This document shows positions 20,065 to 27,792 of a stretch of DNA of 64,000 nt, one piece after another. Position 1 is the stretch's first letter; the number at the start of each line of letters is the position of its first letter. The translations under genes were made by a program, and so were the position numbers. This DNA is from a virus: positions 1 to 64,000 of the IMG/VR virus record IMGVR_UViG_3300030333_001969. One strand, written 5' to 3'. The notes below the pieces were generated by a model. That model was not told the origin of the DNA, ran no database searches, and worked only from the letters and a program-made list of their open reading frames with translations.

Positions 20065-20610
20065 CTAACTTACAATTGGTCTTCCAAATCTCTTCATATT
20101 AACAGTCAGTTTATACCCTAACAACCTTTTACCTCTATCATTAGCATCACTTCTGCCTGTAATCTGTAATAACTCGGCACTATTACCAGCACTTATTGAT
20201 GGCCTTAGCCCCTTCTTCTCTATGATGTAGCGCACGATTTGATATAAACTTTGTAGTCGAGTCCTTGCAAATGTTAGGTCGGCTTGTCCTTTAGGTTGTA
20301 ATGTTCTAATATGTAACGTAAATGTGTATTCTTCATTTCTAACCGACCAATCAATTGTAGGGTGAGTAATGCTTGCTGAGTCTTCATAAAATAATATAAT
20401 ATCTGTTGAATCTAAGTCTACTCTTCTTCCTTGATTGGGAGTAAAGTTTTTTATATCAATTAAAAGAGGCTTTGCTCTATGTGAAGATGTTCCCGGACAA
20501 TTGTCTCCAAAGGCATTAACTTCTCCATTGGCGGCATTACCATCAACATCAACAGTTGCGTTTGTCCAATTCTCATCAATAAGAGTTATGAGGAAAGTGA
20601 TTTCATCCAT
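20065..20610 (-). CDS. Tail terminator / tail completion-type protein
   Basis: 181 residues; AGGAGG lies 7 nt before ATG 20610. The product contains DIILFYEDSASITHPTIDWS, then EEYTFTLHIRTLQPKG and a helical YQIVRYIIEKKGLRPS, ending in LLGYKLTVNMKRFGRPIVS. This alternation, with a central helix and a final strand, together with the position immediately before the tail tube gene, fits tail terminator proteins that cap the tube. It overlaps the small coiled-coil gene by 25 nt. Assignment rests mainly on order and size. Confidence 0.55.
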   Translation of the reverse strand: MDEITFLITLIDENWTNATVDVDGNAANGEVNAFGDNCPGTSSHRAKPLLIDIKNFTPNQGRRVDLDSTDIILFYEDSASITHPTIDWSVRNEEYTFTLHIRTLQPKGQADLTFARTRLQSLYQIVRYIIEKKGLRPSISAGNSAELLQITGRSDANDRGKRLLGYKLTVNMKRFGRPIVS

Positions 20611-20807
20611 TCTTTTTCCTCCTTACTTAAAGCATATTCAAATTTTCTAAAGAAGTTATCTGCTGCATTATCTAATACCATGTCGTCATCTGCTGCTAAG
20701 TCTTCTAATCCCTGCAAAGCAAGTATTTCTTTTTCTATTTCTGCTCTCTCTTTTTCAAGTTTCAATATCTTTTGAAACTCAAATATAAGATTTTTCATTT
20801 CACCCAT
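20586..20807 (-). CDS. Small coiled-coil protein in connector region
   Basis: 73 residues from ATG 20807 (MGEMKNLIFEFQKILKLEKE). The frame also opens at a TTG at 20822, overlapping the previous gene. A heptad-rich helix, LKLEKERAEIEKEILALQGL, is followed by an acidic segment and FFRKFEYALSKEEKEWMKSL. It is probably a small structural or assembly protein. No family was recognised. Confidence 0.5.
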   Translation of the reverse strand: MGEMKNLIFEFQKILKLEKERAEIEKEILALQGLEDLAADDDMVLDNAADNFFRKFEYALSKEEKEWMKSLSS

Positions 20808-20814
20808 GTTATCA

Positions 20815-21951
20815 CTAATCAATTAAATGAAGCAATTGTTTCTTGCCGTCTATTATCTGTTTGGCCTCTTCAACAAGTATGTCGTGTTTAGTTTTCAAAT
20901 CAATATTTGCACCAGATTCAGCAATTAATACAGTATTATCATCATGTAATAGCACTTCTGCTGCTACCATCTTTGTTGCTGCTTCGTGAATTGCCGCCGG
21001 AACCCTGCTTCCACCAATTTGATAAGTGACTTTTATTGCATTGTTTTGAATATAGGGCCAATTATTTCTAAAATAAATTCTTCCTTCTTCCTTAATATCC
21101 CACCAATCTTCTCTTCTTCCATAAGATTCTTTGTCTTCAAAAGAAATAGTGCTTATTTTTGCTAAAGTAGAACCTTGCCATTCCTCAATTGTGCATATTG
21201 TTCCTGCATCAGAAGGAAGTAGTGAAGAAATTTTAACCTTAGTTCCGTCATGGCTTGGAGAAGCATAAAAGAAATCTGAGATATTTTTGTCAGTATGGTT
21301 TCCTCCACCATCACCTGTGTCGTTTTCTCCTGTAATTGTCTTAGCCTGTGTTTCTCCTGTAAACCCTGAAGTCTTTGATGGGTATTTTTCATTAATTGCA
21401 TCACATAATTGTAACACCGTTGTCTTTTCACCTAGATGATTATAGAATCCATTTGCAGAACCTCTTGGAACATTAAACCTAATTGTGTTTGCTTCGCCCG
21501 GAGTCCCTACATAAAAGACGTATTTATGATTTTCAGTTGTAGTTGTTGGAGTTATTGTTGCCATAGCAGAAGCAATGTCTTCATATTGATTACCTTTCCA
21601 AACCTCTAGCCTAACCAATTTTCTTATATTAGTATATATTAATTGAATAAAACCAACATAATCTTTCCAATGTGATACAGGATACATAACATCTCTTGTT
21701 GGAATAAAATCATGATGTTCTTTTTGTATTATTTCTGGTCTAAATGTAGTTTTAATACTATCATCTATCTTGCCTTCAACTCTCTTAATTATCTTTCCTA
21801 CTTCTGCATTTGTTGGACTTGTTGACCCACTAAATGTTTGACATTGTAATAATGCTGTAACATCTGCATGGGTAGTATAATATCCAAACCCTGTTCCATA
21901 GTTTACTGCTTGTCCTTGAACAAAATCACTATCTGACTTTAACTTACTCAT
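20815..21951 (-). CDS. Head-tail connector (adaptor)-type protein
   Basis: 378 residues. The N-terminus TTHADVTALLQ followed by NAEVGKIIKRVEGKIDDSIK near 30-75 resembles helical adaptor proteins (gp6-like), which dock under the portal. C-terminal AAIHEAATKMVAAEVLLHDD fits the same fold. Residues about 150-260 look like an inserted beta module (EANTIRFNVPRGSANGF, VLQLCDAINEKYP) related in pattern to the modules of the LamG tail protein. It overlaps the preceding gene by ATGA. Role inferred from order and helical framing. Confidence 0.6.
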   Translation of the reverse strand: MSKLKSDSDFVQGQAVNYGTGFGYYTTHADVTALLQCQTFSGSTSPTNAEVGKIIKRVEGKIDDSIKTTFRPEIIQKEHHDFIPTRDVMYPVSHWKDYVGFIQLIYTNIRKLVRLEVWKGNQYEDIASAMATITPTTTTENHKYVFYVGTPGEANTIRFNVPRGSANGFYNHLGEKTTVLQLCDAINEKYPSKTSGFTGETQAKTITGENDTGDGGGNHTDKNISDFFYASPSHDGTKVKISSLLPSDAGTICTIEEWQGSTLAKISTISFEDKESYGRREDWWDIKEEGRIYFRNNWPYIQNNAIKVTYQIGGSRVPAAIHEAATKMVAAEVLLHDDNTVLIAESGANIDLKTKHDILVEEAKQIIDGKKQLLHLID

Positions 21952-23054
21952 CTATTCATCCACCTACTTATTTTTGCCATTTGCCTTTTAATATAGGAAA
22001 CTATTGTTACGCTTTGTGTTCTGTAAAAACGAGCCTGTCCACCTTCTTCTAATCCTACGCGGGTTCTTCCTGTTCCAAATTCAGGATTAATATCTTTATG
22101 CCCACTTAACACATATTTCTTTTGTCTTTTCCAATCCCTTGACTTTTCAGGAGATTGTTCTACAACATTTCTCCAGCGATATTCACCAGTAGTTTTAAAG
22201 TCTATATTTTCTAATCTATAAACACCTATCCTTTCTTCTAATTCTTCGCGGGCAGCATCACTTTTATCTTTTGCTGTTTTTAAATGTTTAAGATATTTAT
22301 CATCTGCAAGAGTGGCAGTAATTTCTAACTTTAACACTCCTACTTTAGTTGGAGTAATTGCATCGTTTATTTGTGGTGCAACGTCTTTTATATTCATTAA
22401 ATTGTCCCAATCTAACTCTAATTTTTTGTCTCCTGCCTCTGGTGTTTGGTTTCTAAAAAATCTTCTTTCTGGATATGCTGAGTTTTTAGGAGCATGAACA
22501 ATGGGTTTTATATTTCTTACACTTCGCTTGGCTTCTATTAACTTATCAGATAGTCCTCTTTTTCCAAAAGCCATTAATATTTCTGATTCAAATGCGTTAG
22601 GGTTTCTTTTACCATCTACCTTTTCAATGTGGTCAATAATAAATTTTACTTCTGCTGGGCTATATTCCTTAATTGTTGGAAATTCAAATACAGTCCCACC
22701 AGTCTTTTCATCTACTTTCTTTTCACCATCCTTCATTACACCCCACACCATGTTTCTAACAGTAGGTAAATCAATTACTTTGGTGTTATATGCGTGTTCA
22801 ATTATATCTAATTCTCTATCAGTTAGGTCAACATCCTCATCAATACCTCCTACTTTTTCTATTAATGAGTTAAGTGCTTTCTTAGTATTAACTTTAAACC
22901 ACAGTTCTCTATCTTTTCCTTCAAAGTCTTTCCATCCTTTAGGATACCATGATGCAGAGATTTCATACTCAGACGGCAGTTCCCTTTTATAGTCTGGGTT
23001 TTTAGACCCATCATGGGGGTCTACAATATCTTTAAGTTCTTTTAACATTTGCAT
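21948..23054 (-). CDS. Unknown protein of the connector region
   Basis: 368 residues from ATG 23054 (MQMLKELKDIVDPHDGSKNP), chosen because GGGGG lies 7 nt upstream and no overlap is then needed. The frame opens ten codons earlier inside the previous gene. The sequence is charged, with probable helices (DLTDRELDIIEHAYNTKVID, YSPAEVKFIIDHIEKVDGKR) and a basic, Arg-rich C-terminus ending YIKRQMAKISRWMNR. It lies between head and connector genes; a virion or head-completion role is likely but unproven. No family recognised. Confidence 0.6.
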   Translation of the reverse strand: MQMLKELKDIVDPHDGSKNPDYKRELPSEYEISASWYPKGWKDFEGKDRELWFKVNTKKALNSLIEKVGGIDEDVDLTDRELDIIEHAYNTKVIDLPTVRNMVWGVMKDGEKKVDEKTGGTVFEFPTIKEYSPAEVKFIIDHIEKVDGKRNPNAFESEILMAFGKRGLSDKLIEAKRSVRNIKPIVHAPKNSAYPERRFFRNQTPEAGDKKLELDWDNLMNIKDVAPQINDAITPTKVGVLKLEITATLADDKYLKHLKTAKDKSDAAREELEERIGVYRLENIDFKTTGEYRWRNVVEQSPEKSRDWKRQKKYVLSGHKDINPEFGTGRTRVGLEEGGQARFYRTQSVTIVSYIKRQMAKISRWMNR

Positions 23055-23056
23055 AT

Positions 23057-24067
23057 TTAATCCCCCGTAAATAAACTTAACCATTCTTTATCTGTCAGTT
23101 TTCTAAGATTTGTTCTCTTTGGGTCACCAGTTGATATAATTTTTTCTTGACGAATGCCTTGTTGTGCCATTATGTCTGCTATTATTTCATCAAAATTAAT
23201 AGTAATCTTAACAGTTTGTTCAGATAGTGTGCCCGCCTTTTTATCTTTAAAAAGTTCTTTTTCTGTTACGCTAATATGCATATATTTATATATGTTTTGT
23301 TCTTTAATTAATTTCTTAATCTCTTCTTCGGTTAATAATTCTTCATCCGTTAAAGATTCTTGTTTAAGCCTTGCTTCTTTTTCTTTCTCAGTTTCATCAT
23401 CCTTGGGCTTTTCATTAAGTAGGTGTTTCCAACCTTTCCTTTTAAATTTTCTATGATGTAATGAGTCCTTTATGCCTGTGCTTTTTCTATCATCATTATC
23501 GTCAATAGTAAATAAAGTAGATGCTTCTTCTAATGCTTTACGATAAGGTACAACGTTTTCTCCTGCAATATACAATTGTGTTCCTTTTTTACCTTTTACT
23601 TTATGTGCAGATGCTAACCATTCATAACCTATTTTATCAAATACATCTTTCATCTGCATTGTTTTTGCTCTATCAGTTAATGATGTCATTAATTTATCAT
23701 ATGGGTCTTCGCTGCTTTTACCACTTGCAAAACCTTTAGTATATTTATAGAACTGTTCTGGAGTTAAATCTTCTATTTGCTTCCAAGTATCTTTAACATA
23801 TTGCTCATATTGTATTGCATTAAATTCCATATCATTTTCATTTTCAGCATCTTCTAATAAATTCCAGTTAAGAAAATGTTTTAGATTTTTAGTAATGTTT
23901 GCGTAGTTTTTAGGAGCAAAAGGGGCAACTATAAATTTAAGCATAAGCAGGGCTATGTCATTTTCTAACAAATCCTCCGAAACGGTAGGAGAACTAATAA
24001 CAATTGGTTCTGAACCTATTGTATATTCTCTACCATCATAGCGGATTGTACCGGGTATTCTAATCAT
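23057..24067 (-). CDS. Unknown charged protein in head-tail region
   Basis: 336 residues from ATG 24067 (MIRIPGTIRYDGREYTIGSE). A GTG three codons upstream (24076) is an alternative, but it forms part of a GTGGTG ribosome-binding-like stretch. The N-terminus looks like a small beta domain; the middle is helical (EQYVKDTWKQIEDLTPEQFY), and residues 230-275 are highly charged (EKEKEARLKQESLTDEELLT). Position suggests a tail-tube chaperone or structural role only loosely; no family was recognised. Confidence 0.55.
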   Translation of the reverse strand: MIRIPGTIRYDGREYTIGSEPIVISSPTVSEDLLENDIALLMLKFIVAPFAPKNYANITKNLKHFLNWNLLEDAENENDMEFNAIQYEQYVKDTWKQIEDLTPEQFYKYTKGFASGKSSEDPYDKLMTSLTDRAKTMQMKDVFDKIGYEWLASAHKVKGKKGTQLYIAGENVVPYRKALEEASTLFTIDDNDDRKSTGIKDSLHHRKFKRKGWKHLLNEKPKDDETEKEKEARLKQESLTDEELLTEEEIKKLIKEQNIYKYMHISVTEKELFKDKKAGTLSEQTVKITINFDEIIADIMAQQGIRQEKIISTGDPKRTNLRKLTDKEWLSLFTGD

Positions 24068-24076
24068 TTGCACCAC

Positions 24077-24778
24077 TTAAGCCAACCAAGCGGCCCAAGC
24101 AGCACCCTTAGAAATCATCTGCGATAGACCCAAACCACTACTAGGGGGAGTATAGGTCATTTGACCCGTATTCGGGTCTATCCAGTAAGGGTTCCCCATT
24201 GTATCCGTTCCTGCTGGTGGAATCGGATACCCAGAATTGTTGCTAAATGCTTGTTGTTGCTGATACATGGCCTGATTAAATTGAGTTGCACCACTACCAC
24301 CTTGTATTTGTGATGGGTCAACACCGCCAGCAACAGGCATTCCTGCTGATGGAGCCATTGTTGGGGCTTGTGGTTGTGGTGCAGAAAAGCCCTGTGATTC
24401 TAAATACTGACTCTTTGCCATCTTTCTTTGATAAACTACTTCTGAATTAACCGCAGAAGCCAATAGGTTTTGTAAATCAAGTTGAATGTTAGCATCTGTT
24501 ATTGTATTTAGTTCAGCCTTAACAGTTTCAGTAACTCCTATTTCTGTTCCTGTTCCTACTGTATCGAATCTTAGTTTTGTTAATTGTTGACTAACAACTC
24601 TCTCAACAACATCTTCAACTAACTTTTCAAGTGCGCCCAAAAATTCTACTCCGTGGTATTGGAAAAACTCTTCTACATGATTGTCCTGTAGTGTTAGTAG
24701 ATTATTAGTGGCTTTAAATTGCGCTTGTGTATTAGCGTCAATTTGCCTTGCAATGCTTTTATTTGATGTGCCCCACAT
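24077..24778 (-). CDS. Pro/Gln-rich structural-type protein
   Basis: 233 residues starting MWGTSNKSIARQIDANTQAQ. Residues 1-120 are helical, probably coiled (ALEKLVEDVVERVVSQQLTK). Residues 130-220 are low-complexity and rich in Pro, Gln, Gly and Met (QGFSAPQPQAPTMAPSAGMP, NQAMYQQQQAFSNN), followed by a hydrophobic end, KGAAWAAWLA. This resembles flexible virion or scaffold-associated proteins. It follows the zinc protein gene after 1 nt. Function unknown. Confidence 0.55.
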   Translation of the reverse strand: MWGTSNKSIARQIDANTQAQFKATNNLLTLQDNHVEEFFQYHGVEFLGALEKLVEDVVERVVSQQLTKLRFDTVGTGTEIGVTETVKAELNTITDANIQLDLQNLLASAVNSEVVYQRKMAKSQYLESQGFSAPQPQAPTMAPSAGMPVAGGVDPSQIQGGSGATQFNQAMYQQQQAFSNNSGYPIPPAGTDTMGNPYWIDPNTGQMTYTPPSSGLGLSQMISKGAAWAAWLA

Positions 24779-24779
24779 A

Positions 24780-25475
24780 TTATTGTGCCTCCGTTTGTGT
24801 TGGTTCAGGATTTATTGTTTGTTCTTCCTGTGGAATTATTTTTGCCCCGTTAGTCATTAACTCAATAACTCTTTTATTAATGCCGTTTTGCTCCATTGTT
24901 AAACGGAAAAGTTCGTCTTCTGCATTTTCATCAGTCATGCGTGGAGGTCTTATTGTCCAACCTGCTCCTGACAAACTCTCAATATCGGATTGCCTTAATG
25001 AAGTTAGCGGTGCTGATTGTAACATTTTAGGCACTTTGGGCATAGGTATGTATGATTCAAAAGAAAGGCCGTGTTCATCTGCTATTATCTGTTGCTCTAA
25101 CATCTCATATTGTCTGTGTAATTGTGAATGCTTCTCACAATAAGTGCCTCTCATTGGATAACCTTTTCTAACTTTGTGAAGAGGTATTGTTGGTCGCATT
25201 GGGTCAGAAGCATCCCAAACCTTATGTGTTCCGCATACAACACATCTGTCCTTAGCATTGAATTTATAGCCATAAGGTATCTTCATAAATGTTTTTCTTT
25301 CAGGCCAAAGAACCTTTAGCATTTCTTTAAGTTGTTTCTTTGGCTTGCTGCTTTTATAATCATATTGCATTACGCCCCCTGCTGCCCTAGCAAACTTAAT
25401 GGGCGGTAAGAAAGGATTTGCTGCCGTAGCAGTAGTAGCATCTATTAGTGAAGGAGGGTTATATGTCATTGCCAT
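24780..25475 (-). CDS. Zinc-binding protein of unknown function
   Basis: 231 residues; AGGTGAT precedes ATG 25475. C78-x2-C81 and C113-x2-H116 form a likely zinc site within a basic region. A helical segment (SQLHRQYEMLEQQIIADEHG) and an acidic Gln/Glu-rich end (QEEQTINPEPTQTEAQ) follow. It lies between capsid-side and connector genes, so it may be a virion protein or a regulator of packaging. No family recognised. Confidence 0.55.
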   Translation of the reverse strand: MAMTYNPPSLIDATTATAANPFLPPIKFARAAGGVMQYDYKSSKPKKQLKEMLKVLWPERKTFMKIPYGYKFNAKDRCVVCGTHKVWDASDPMRPTIPLHKVRKGYPMRGTYCEKHSQLHRQYEMLEQQIIADEHGLSFESYIPMPKVPKMLQSAPLTSLRQSDIESLSGAGWTIRPPRMTDENAEDELFRLTMEQNGINKRVIELMTNGAKIIPQEEQTINPEPTQTEAQ

Positions 25476-25483
25476 TGTATCAC

Positions 25484-25699
25484 CTAATTACTCATAATAT
25501 ATCCTTCTGCTACCTTGTATAGTTCTCTAAACATATTAGGCTTACCTTTATTTTTTCTAATGAAATCCATTACAATTGAATCTAAAGTTGCTACTTCTCC
25601 TTGTCCTTCATAGCCCTGTGCTGCATCCCACAAATGTTTATTCCTTCTTTTAAACTCCGCGTATATTTGCGCTTCATTTTTTAAAATTATATCCCACAT
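25484..25699 (-). CDS. Short W-tag protein
   Basis: 71 residues starting MWDIILKNEAQIYAEFKRRN, the most downstream example of the shared N-terminal W-tag and far from the main cluster. The rest is helical and basic (MDFIRKNKGKPNMFRELYKV). It overlaps the GTPase stop by 1 nt. It may be little more than the tag peptide with one helix, making it a useful minimal example of the motif. Function unknown. Confidence 0.6.
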   Translation of the reverse strand: MWDIILKNEAQIYAEFKRRNKHLWDAAQGYEGQGEVATLDSIVMDFIRKNKGKPNMFRELYKVAEGYIMSN

Positions 25700-26367
25700 T
25701 AGTAATCCTCAATCATTGTTGCTACGCCACGATAAACCATTTCTGAATCTGATTTTGCACTTACTATATATTTGTATGTTGGTATTCCTTTGTCATTTAA
25801 TTTGTTTGCTCCATCTTTAAATGCGTCAAATATATGATGTTGTTGAATGTCTTTGAATTGATATTTATCTTTCCATAAGTCGAATTTATTTGCCCATATT
25901 CCTACTGCTTTTGGATAATCTTTATCAGACTTTTTATATTTTCTATTTTCCATATCCCAATAAGGAGCGCATATTGTATCTACTAAAAATGTCCAGCACA
26001 ATTGTTGCTCTATATCAAAATGTTTTGTTAAATGTCTATCGTCAATCATAAAGATAATATATTCTACTTTTCTTGTTCTCATATCGTATAGCCATTCATT
26101 CCAATATGTTGTTTCTCCTCCTATGTCTGATGTTTTGATTGTATGTTGGTCACCATCAATTTTAATTGTTTTTCTTAATGCTCTTTCTCTTCCAACTGTT
26201 CGTTGTTTGATTTCTGGTACATCTCCTCTTGTTCTTAATTGATGATGTAATGTTGTTTTTCCAACTTGTGTTGCACCATATACTCCAACTGCGTGAGGAT
26301 TTATTTTCTTCCAAAGTAGTCCTAATTGTTCTATGCAGATGATTACAAACCCAGTCATTACTGACAT
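25699..26367 (-). CDS. Ras/Arf-like small GTPase
   Basis: 222 residues; AGGTGATT precedes ATG 26367. GTPase motifs are in order: P-loop GATQVGKT (31-38), DIGGE (81-85, the DxxG switch), NKFD (160-163, guanine specificity) and SAK (203-205). A candidate switch-I Thr lies at 57. The size and order match Ras/Arf-type GTPases, which cycle between GTP and GDP states. A short hydrophobic N-terminus (MTGFVIICIEQLGLLW, 4-19) could anchor it in a membrane. Two membrane-protein genes lie directly upstream, and a W-tag gene directly downstream. A small GTPase inside a capsid/tail operon is unusual; possible roles are membrane binding, virion assembly or injection. Confidence 0.8.
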   Translation of the reverse strand: MSVMTGFVIICIEQLGLLWKKINPHAVGVYGATQVGKTTLHHQLRTRGDVPEIKQRTVGRERALRKTIKIDGDQHTIKTSDIGGETTYWNEWLYDMRTRKVEYIIFMIDDRHLTKHFDIEQQLCWTFLVDTICAPYWDMENRKYKKSDKDYPKAVGIWANKFDLWKDKYQFKDIQQHHIFDAFKDGANKLNDKGIPTYKYIVSAKSDSEMVYRGVATMIEDY

Positions 26368-26375
26368 TCAATCAC

Positions 26376-26594
26376 CTAGAAATGAAATATCGAAGAAATA
26401 CCTCCCCAAACCGTGCTAAAGAGATTAACCCCCAATGATGGTAAAGCATGGCCTATACAAAAACTACAGACAGAAGCAATGAAACCCCAAAAATAAAACC
26501 TTGCTCTTAGAAACCAAACATCTGCTGAATGCGCTCTTTGCATATCGTATGCTAAAGCAGATTCATCCATGCCAAATGCAATGGCCTCTAACAT
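26376..26594 (-). CDS. Small membrane protein
   Basis: 72 residues, preceded by GAGTGATTAAATG. Residues 29-50 (ARFYFWGFIASVCSFCIGHA) are a clear membrane helix, and 53-71 may form a second. The N-terminal 25 residues (MLEAIAFGMDESALAYDMQR) could be an amphipathic helix. The size would fit a holin-like protein or an envelope-interacting virion protein; nothing distinguishes these. It lies just before the GTPase gene. Confidence 0.55.
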   Translation of the reverse strand: MLEAIAFGMDESALAYDMQRAHSADVWFLRARFYFWGFIASVCSFCIGHALPSLGVNLFSTVWGGISSIFHF

Positions 26595-26598
26595 TTAA

Positions 26599-27000
26599 TC
26601 ACTCAACCTGCGCTAAGAAAGAAGGAGAAACCACCTGTGGTTCTTCTGCCTTTGGTGCTAGGTTATTTGTTGGTGTTCTGTTCCAAGAGTTATTAAACTG
26701 TTGAAGACTTTGACGAACCTTTTCTCTTTGTTGTTCATCTCTAGCCCTTCTATTCCAATAGGCGGCAATTCTTCTATCTAATAGGGTCATCTCTATATAA
26801 TCGTTTAAGGCAAGGTCAAAGACCGCCTTCATTACAAGTATTCCACCAATAGTCATTAGTGAAAATACTACTGCGTGTGCATAGTGTGAAAAGGCAAGCA
26901 AATTGCCATACTCAGCATAAAAGAAAACATTTATGCCACTAATGCAACCAACGAATAATATCGTCATTACTAGTTTTGTATCTTTTTCTAACGCGGGCAT
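26599..27000 (-). CDS. Membrane protein with two to three helices
   Basis: 133 residues. Hydrophobic segments lie at about 8-28 (KLVMTILFVGCISGINVFFY) and 40-62 (HAVVFSLMTIGGILVMKAVF), followed by a cytoplasmic-type charged helix (IEMTLLDRRIAAYWNRRARD) and a Gln/Asn/Pro-rich tail. It is adjacent to another membrane protein and the GTPase, suggesting a membrane-associated set. No family recognised. Confidence 0.55.
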   Translation of the reverse strand: MPALEKDTKLVMTILFVGCISGINVFFYAEYGNLLAFSHYAHAVVFSLMTIGGILVMKAVFDLALNDYIEMTLLDRRIAAYWNRRARDEQQREKVRQSLQQFNNSWNRTPTNNLAPKAEEPQVVSPSFLAQVE

Positions 27001-27004
27001 TTAA

Positions 27005-27316
27005 TCATCTCGCTTGAGCAGAAACGATTAATTGATTAGCGGTTCTACCTGTTGTAGCGTCTGCCTTTAAGTAAAGACCTATACCCAACATAGCCCCATG
27101 ATAGTCCAAATCCAGCGTAGTATTTGCAGCAACAACTATAGTTGCAAACAAATTTGCAGCAGTATCGTTTGTATCATCATATAAATGAACAGTCTGTGCT
27201 GAGTCATCTGAATTATGCACTTTAATAGACATAAGTTTAACCCTATGTGCTATCAATTGCTTTTCTTCTGCATTAGCATTAGCGTTCTTGAATACATATT
27301 GTAGTGAACCTGCCAT
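27005..27316 (-). CDS. Small virion-like beta protein
   Basis: 103 residues from ATG 27316 (MAGSLQYVFKNANANAEEKQ), chosen because AGGAGATG lies about 8 nt upstream. The frame opens earlier at 27352. The protein looks like a compact beta fold (VKLMSIKVHNSDDSAQTVHL, ATIVVAANTTLDLDYHGAML). It follows the capsid genes after a terminator-like hairpin and resembles capsid decoration or fibre-type proteins in size and composition. Role inferred. Confidence 0.5.
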   Translation of the reverse strand: MAGSLQYVFKNANANAEEKQLIAHRVKLMSIKVHNSDDSAQTVHLYDDTNDTAANLFATIVVAANTTLDLDYHGAMLGIGLYLKADATTGRTANQLIVSAQAR

Positions 27317-27387
27317 AATCGCATCTCCTGTGAATCGTGTGAGGGGTCGCACCCCTTATGAATGTTGTCTAAAAAATTTGGTGTGTA

Positions 27388-27422
27388 GTGACCTATGGCC
27401 CCGTTAAGGAGCCATAGGCCAC
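27388..27422 (-). terminator. Terminator-like hairpin after capsid genes
   Basis: GTGACCTATGGC (27388-27399) and GCCATAGGCCAC (27411-27422) pair over 12 positions with one mismatch, around an 11-nt loop. Reading leftward, TTTTTT follows about 13 nt later. It lies between the capsid-associated gene and the next gene, so it may terminate or process the abundant capsid mRNA. Confidence 0.5.
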
Positions 27423-27436
27423 ATTTATTGCGGTAA

Positions 27437-27781
27437 TCAAAGATTTCCCCAGACTCGGATTCTTACCGAACCGTAATCAACGGAGCCACCTTCTGCGTTA
27501 GCACCAGATGTTCCTTTAATACAGTTTAACTTGAAAGAAGTTGCTCCAGCGTATTCGCCGGAAGCATCTACTTCAGGTACGGTAAAACCGATTAACGAGT
27601 CTTGACCTGTCATTGCAACACAATGGACGGTTCTCAGTCCTAATTGCGCTGCGGTGACAGTCAATCCCCCGTCTGCATAAGTATCCATATCAACTAAAGC
27701 GTCAACAACATACTCGTCACCAACGGCTTTAGGGGCAGTTATGCCCTTATGGTCAGCCAGCATTGTTACTACTAATGCCAT
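27437..27781 (-). CDS. Capsid-associated (decoration-type) protein
   Basis: 114 residues; AGGTGATT precedes ATG 27781. The sequence is small, beta-rich and Gly/Ala/Val/Asp-rich (MALVVTMLADHKGITAPKAV, YGSVRIRVWGNL at the end), typical of head decoration proteins. It directly follows the major capsid gene (11-nt gap) and precedes a terminator-like hairpin, so it is probably expressed at capsid-like levels. The decoration role is inferred from size, composition and order. Confidence 0.55.
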   Translation of the reverse strand: MALVVTMLADHKGITAPKAVGDEYVVDALVDMDTYADGGLTVTAAQLGLRTVHCVAMTGQDSLIGFTVPEVDASGEYAGATSFKLNCIKGTSGANAEGGSVDYGSVRIRVWGNL

Positions 27782-27792
27782 ACTTAATCACC

